A DNA stretch of 64,000 bases from an uncultured Mycoplasmatota bacterium (GTDB lineage Bacteria > Bacillota_I > Bacilli_A > RF39 > UBA660), in assembly GCA_900547775.1 (NCBI GenBank), contig URHW01000001.1, positions 434,001 through 498,000 on the forward strand, read 5' to 3'. Below the pieces are notes generated by a model. The model was not told where the DNA came from. It searched no databases and worked only from the letters and a program-made list of their open reading frames with translations. Shown here in pieces: positions 62,164 through 64,000 of the stretch. How positions within the stretch are numbered: the stretch's first letter is position 1; every line of letters starts with the position of its first letter. Made by a program: the position numbers and the translations under genes.

Positions 62164-63519
62164 ATGGAAGAACTTTCTTACTCTTTCCATATTGGAAGTG
62201 ATAAAAACAAGAAAAATAGTGTAAGATTAACATCAAAAAATAATGTTAGTGGAACTAATTCTATGAGTAATAATGCTATTCAAAATGCTAAACAATTATC
62301 AACAGCTGATAAACATAACTATAGAAAATATGATAATAGACAAGATGAAATTGTGGTTATAAAAGGAACTACTTCACTATATAATGATGTACTGCATTTT
62401 TATAAAAATGAATTTGAAGAAGCAAGATTAGAATATAACAATAATCAAACAAGAGATGACAGAAAAATAGATGATTATTTCAAAAAAATTAGTAATAATT
62501 CAAAAAGTGATTTAGCAGTACAAATAATAATTGAACTTGGAAATAAAAAATTCTGGGATACTAAATCAATGACATATAAGCATAAAATGACAAATGTTTT
62601 TATAAAACAAGTTGATGATTTAGAACTATTACTTCCAAACTTTAAAATCTGTAGTGCTATTATTCATTATGATGAAACTTCTCCACACCTTCATATAGTT
62701 GGTGTACCTATAAAATATAATTGTAAAACTGGTATGTCTATGCAAGTTGGTAAAACTGATGTTTTTACGAGAAATTCCCTAAAAGAATTACAAGATAAAA
62801 TGAGAATTTTATGTATTGAAGAATATAATAAAGAATACGATTTAGATGCTACTCTAAAGAAAAAATTAAAAGGTAGAAATAAAGATATTCATGTATCTGA
62901 TATGATTAATTATCAAGACACTAAAGATTTGATTGAAAAAAATCAAAAGAATCTTGAAATCATTAATAATAATTCTATTGAACTTGATAAAGATACAATC
63001 AATATAAAAGATAAAATACTAAATCTAAAAAAAGCATCATTAAAAAAAGATACTTACCTCCTATCAAACGAAGATAAAAAGATATTAGAAAATTATATTG
63101 ATAAAATTGATAAAACTAATAACGAATATAAAAAAATAAATGGTCTTTCTTCTTCACTTAATAGTTTAAATCAAACCATAAAAGAAGATAAAAAAGCAAT
63201 TAAGGTACTTACGGAAAATAATAAAGCACTAGAACTACGAGTTAAAAATCTCACTTTTAAAACAGAAAATCAGGAAGAATTAATTAGTGATTTAAAACAA
63301 GATAATTTTAATCTTAAATACAGATTACAACAATTAGAAGAATTCTTTAAAAAGTTAGTAAATTTATTTAAGAGAATGATTAAAAAAGATAGTAAGAAAG
63401 AAACTTACTTAGAAGTGTTAGAGGATATGCAAGATTATAGAATTATCAGCAATGACACTATAGATGAAATTTTAAATAATAAAAATAATATAAAAGAAAA
63501 AGATGATTTTGAGTTATAA
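62164..63519 (+). CDS. MobV-family relaxase (Pre/Mob)
   Basis: 451 residues. The N-terminal relaxase domain contains the metal-binding HYDETSPHLHIVGVPI motif (HxDExxPHxH, about residue 170) and the helical part GNKKFWDTKSM. The C-terminal half is a long coiled coil (~250-420, for example KEDKKAIKVLTENNKALELR). ATG 62164 follows AAAGGATGGTGA; a longer reading would run through the oriT hairpin. It nicks oriT for transfer with a helper conjugation system, making this an integrative mobilizable element. Confidence 0.9.
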   Translation: MEELSYSFHIGSDKNKKNSVRLTSKNNVSGTNSMSNNAIQNAKQLSTADKHNYRKYDNRQDEIVVIKGTTSLYNDVLHFYKNEFEEARLEYNNNQTRDDRKIDDYFKKISNNSKSDLAVQIIIELGNKKFWDTKSMTYKHKMTNVFIKQVDDLELLLPNFKICSAIIHYDETSPHLHIVGVPIKYNCKTGMSMQVGKTDVFTRNSLKELQDKMRILCIEEYNKEYDLDATLKKKLKGRNKDIHVSDMINYQDTKDLIEKNQKNLEIINNNSIELDKDTINIKDKILNLKKASLKKDTYLLSNEDKKILENYIDKIDKTNNEYKKINGLSSSLNSLNQTIKEDKKAIKVLTENNKALELRVKNLTFKTENQEELISDLKQDNFNLKYRLQQLEEFFKKLVNLFKRMIKKDSKKETYLEVLEDMQDYRIISNDTIDEILNNKNNIKEKDDFEL

Positions 63520-63575
63520 AATGATATAATAACTAATTAAGAAAACTTTATTCAATTATAGAAAGGATGTGAATC

Positions 63576-64000
63576 ATGAATAAAGATAATGTAAAAGCAC
63601 AAATGATAGTAAAAGATCAGGTTATTAACATAATAAGAATAGATGATAATGAATATATATCTTTAACCGATTTAGCACGATACGCCGATGAGGATGATCC
63701 AAGATATCCGATACAAAACTGGATGAGGAATAAAGATGTTATTTCTTATTTAGGCTTATGGGAAAGTATTAATAACGAAAACTTCAAAGGTGTCGAATTC
63801 GACACGTTTAAAAATGAAGCTGGTAGTAATAAATTTAAAATATCTCCCCAAAAGTGGATTAGAGAAACAAATGCAGTAGGAATGATTTCCAAATCAGGTA
63901 ATAATGGTGGAACATATGCTAGAAGTGATATAGCATTTGAATTTGCAAGTTGGTTAAGTCCAGAGTTTAAATTATACTTAATTCAGGAATTTCAAAGATT
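63576..64000 (+). CDS. KilA-N domain protein (truncated by window edge)
   Basis: The first 141 residues, open to the window end. EYISLTDLARYADEDDPRYP then IQNWMRNKDVISYLGLWE, and SGNNGGTYARSDIAFEFASW with LSPEFKLYLIQEFQR are the KilA-N DNA-binding domain of phage and mobile-element proteins. GAAAGGATG precedes the ATG. C-terminus unknown. Confidence 0.88.
   Translation, partial: MNKDNVKAQMIVKDQVINIIRIDDNEYISLTDLARYADEDDPRYPIQNWMRNKDVISYLGLWESINNENFKGVEFDTFKNEAGSNKFKISPQKWIRETNAVGMISKSGNNGGTYARSDIAFEFASWLSPEFKLYLIQEFQR

Overview
This window looks like a low-GC (about 30% by eye) member of the Bacilli with a cell wall. It fits the gut Erysipelotrichales/RF39-type lineages best, but I cannot place it to genus. 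The evidence is AT-rich codon use with TAA, TAG and TGA all used as stops, Firmicutes-type AddAB, Soj/Spo0J (ParAB), a class B sortase, an LtaS-type enzyme, LCP and VanY wall enzymes, CIRCE-type HrcA operators and strong AGGAGG ribosome sites. The + strand is rich in G and T even where genes lie on the - strand, so it is probably the leading strand. Three stretches depart from this bias and look acquired: 19.0-20.6 kb, 33.8-36.2 kb and 59.2 kb to the end.

Layout. 0-5.5 kb (- strand): addB and the start of addA, then a chain of overlapping genes (serine-protease-like protein with altered active site, P-loop nucleoside kinase, VanY carboxypeptidase, small protein) and a 59-residue membrane peptide. 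5.5-9.1 kb: a gap with three 33-bp-period repeats, a small unknown gene and a three-gene ABC-2 exporter. 9.1-11.6 kb: a CIRCE-controlled YbaK-family gene and htpG. 11.6-18.3 kb: mostly lineage-specific genes, including a very Cys-rich split-barrel protein and a three-gene operon of helical proteins. 18.3-20.6 kb: CIRCE-controlled hsp20, then a surface protein with a G9 tract in its promoter spacer and a C-terminal segment that resembles a diversity-generating-retroelement variable region. 20.7-23.4 kb: NatAB-like ABC pair, tRNA-Glu and a candidate type I toxin-antitoxin locus. 23.9-27.4 kb: an ArsR-regulated Zn/Cd/Pb P-type ATPase operon. 27.5-33.5 kb: gltX, rplM-rpsI, tilS, ftsH. 33.8-36.2 kb: an accessory block in which one gene carries an exact 75-bp copy of the parA promoter, ribosome site and start codon. 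36.3-41.8 kb: parA-parB-mscS-DUF951-abgT-like and a pair of polyprenol-kinase-like membrane proteins. 41.8-52.6 kb: envelope genes (sortase B, LysM amidase, LCP-PASTA-like protein, YfhO-LtaS fusion, hexapeptide transferase, glmM). 52.6-59.0 kb: a phage-like lysis cassette without other phage genes, then surface proteins (cadherin-like protein with a histone-like tail, prepilin-von Willebrand A fusion). 59.1-64 kb: tRNA-Gly, then an integrative mobilizable element (attenuator leader, large serine recombinase, probable oriT, MobV relaxase, KilA-N protein) that runs off the end.

The strongest candidate for an undescribed system is 18.99-20.61 kb: a TasA-like anchored surface protein whose expression could switch by slippage of G9 between its -35 and -10 boxes and whose ligand-facing C terminus bears the codon signature of retroelement diversification. 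No reverse transcriptase or template repeat was seen in the window, so any machinery would act from elsewhere. The next best are the duplicated-promoter cassette before parA and the small-toxin locus at 23.0-23.4 kb.
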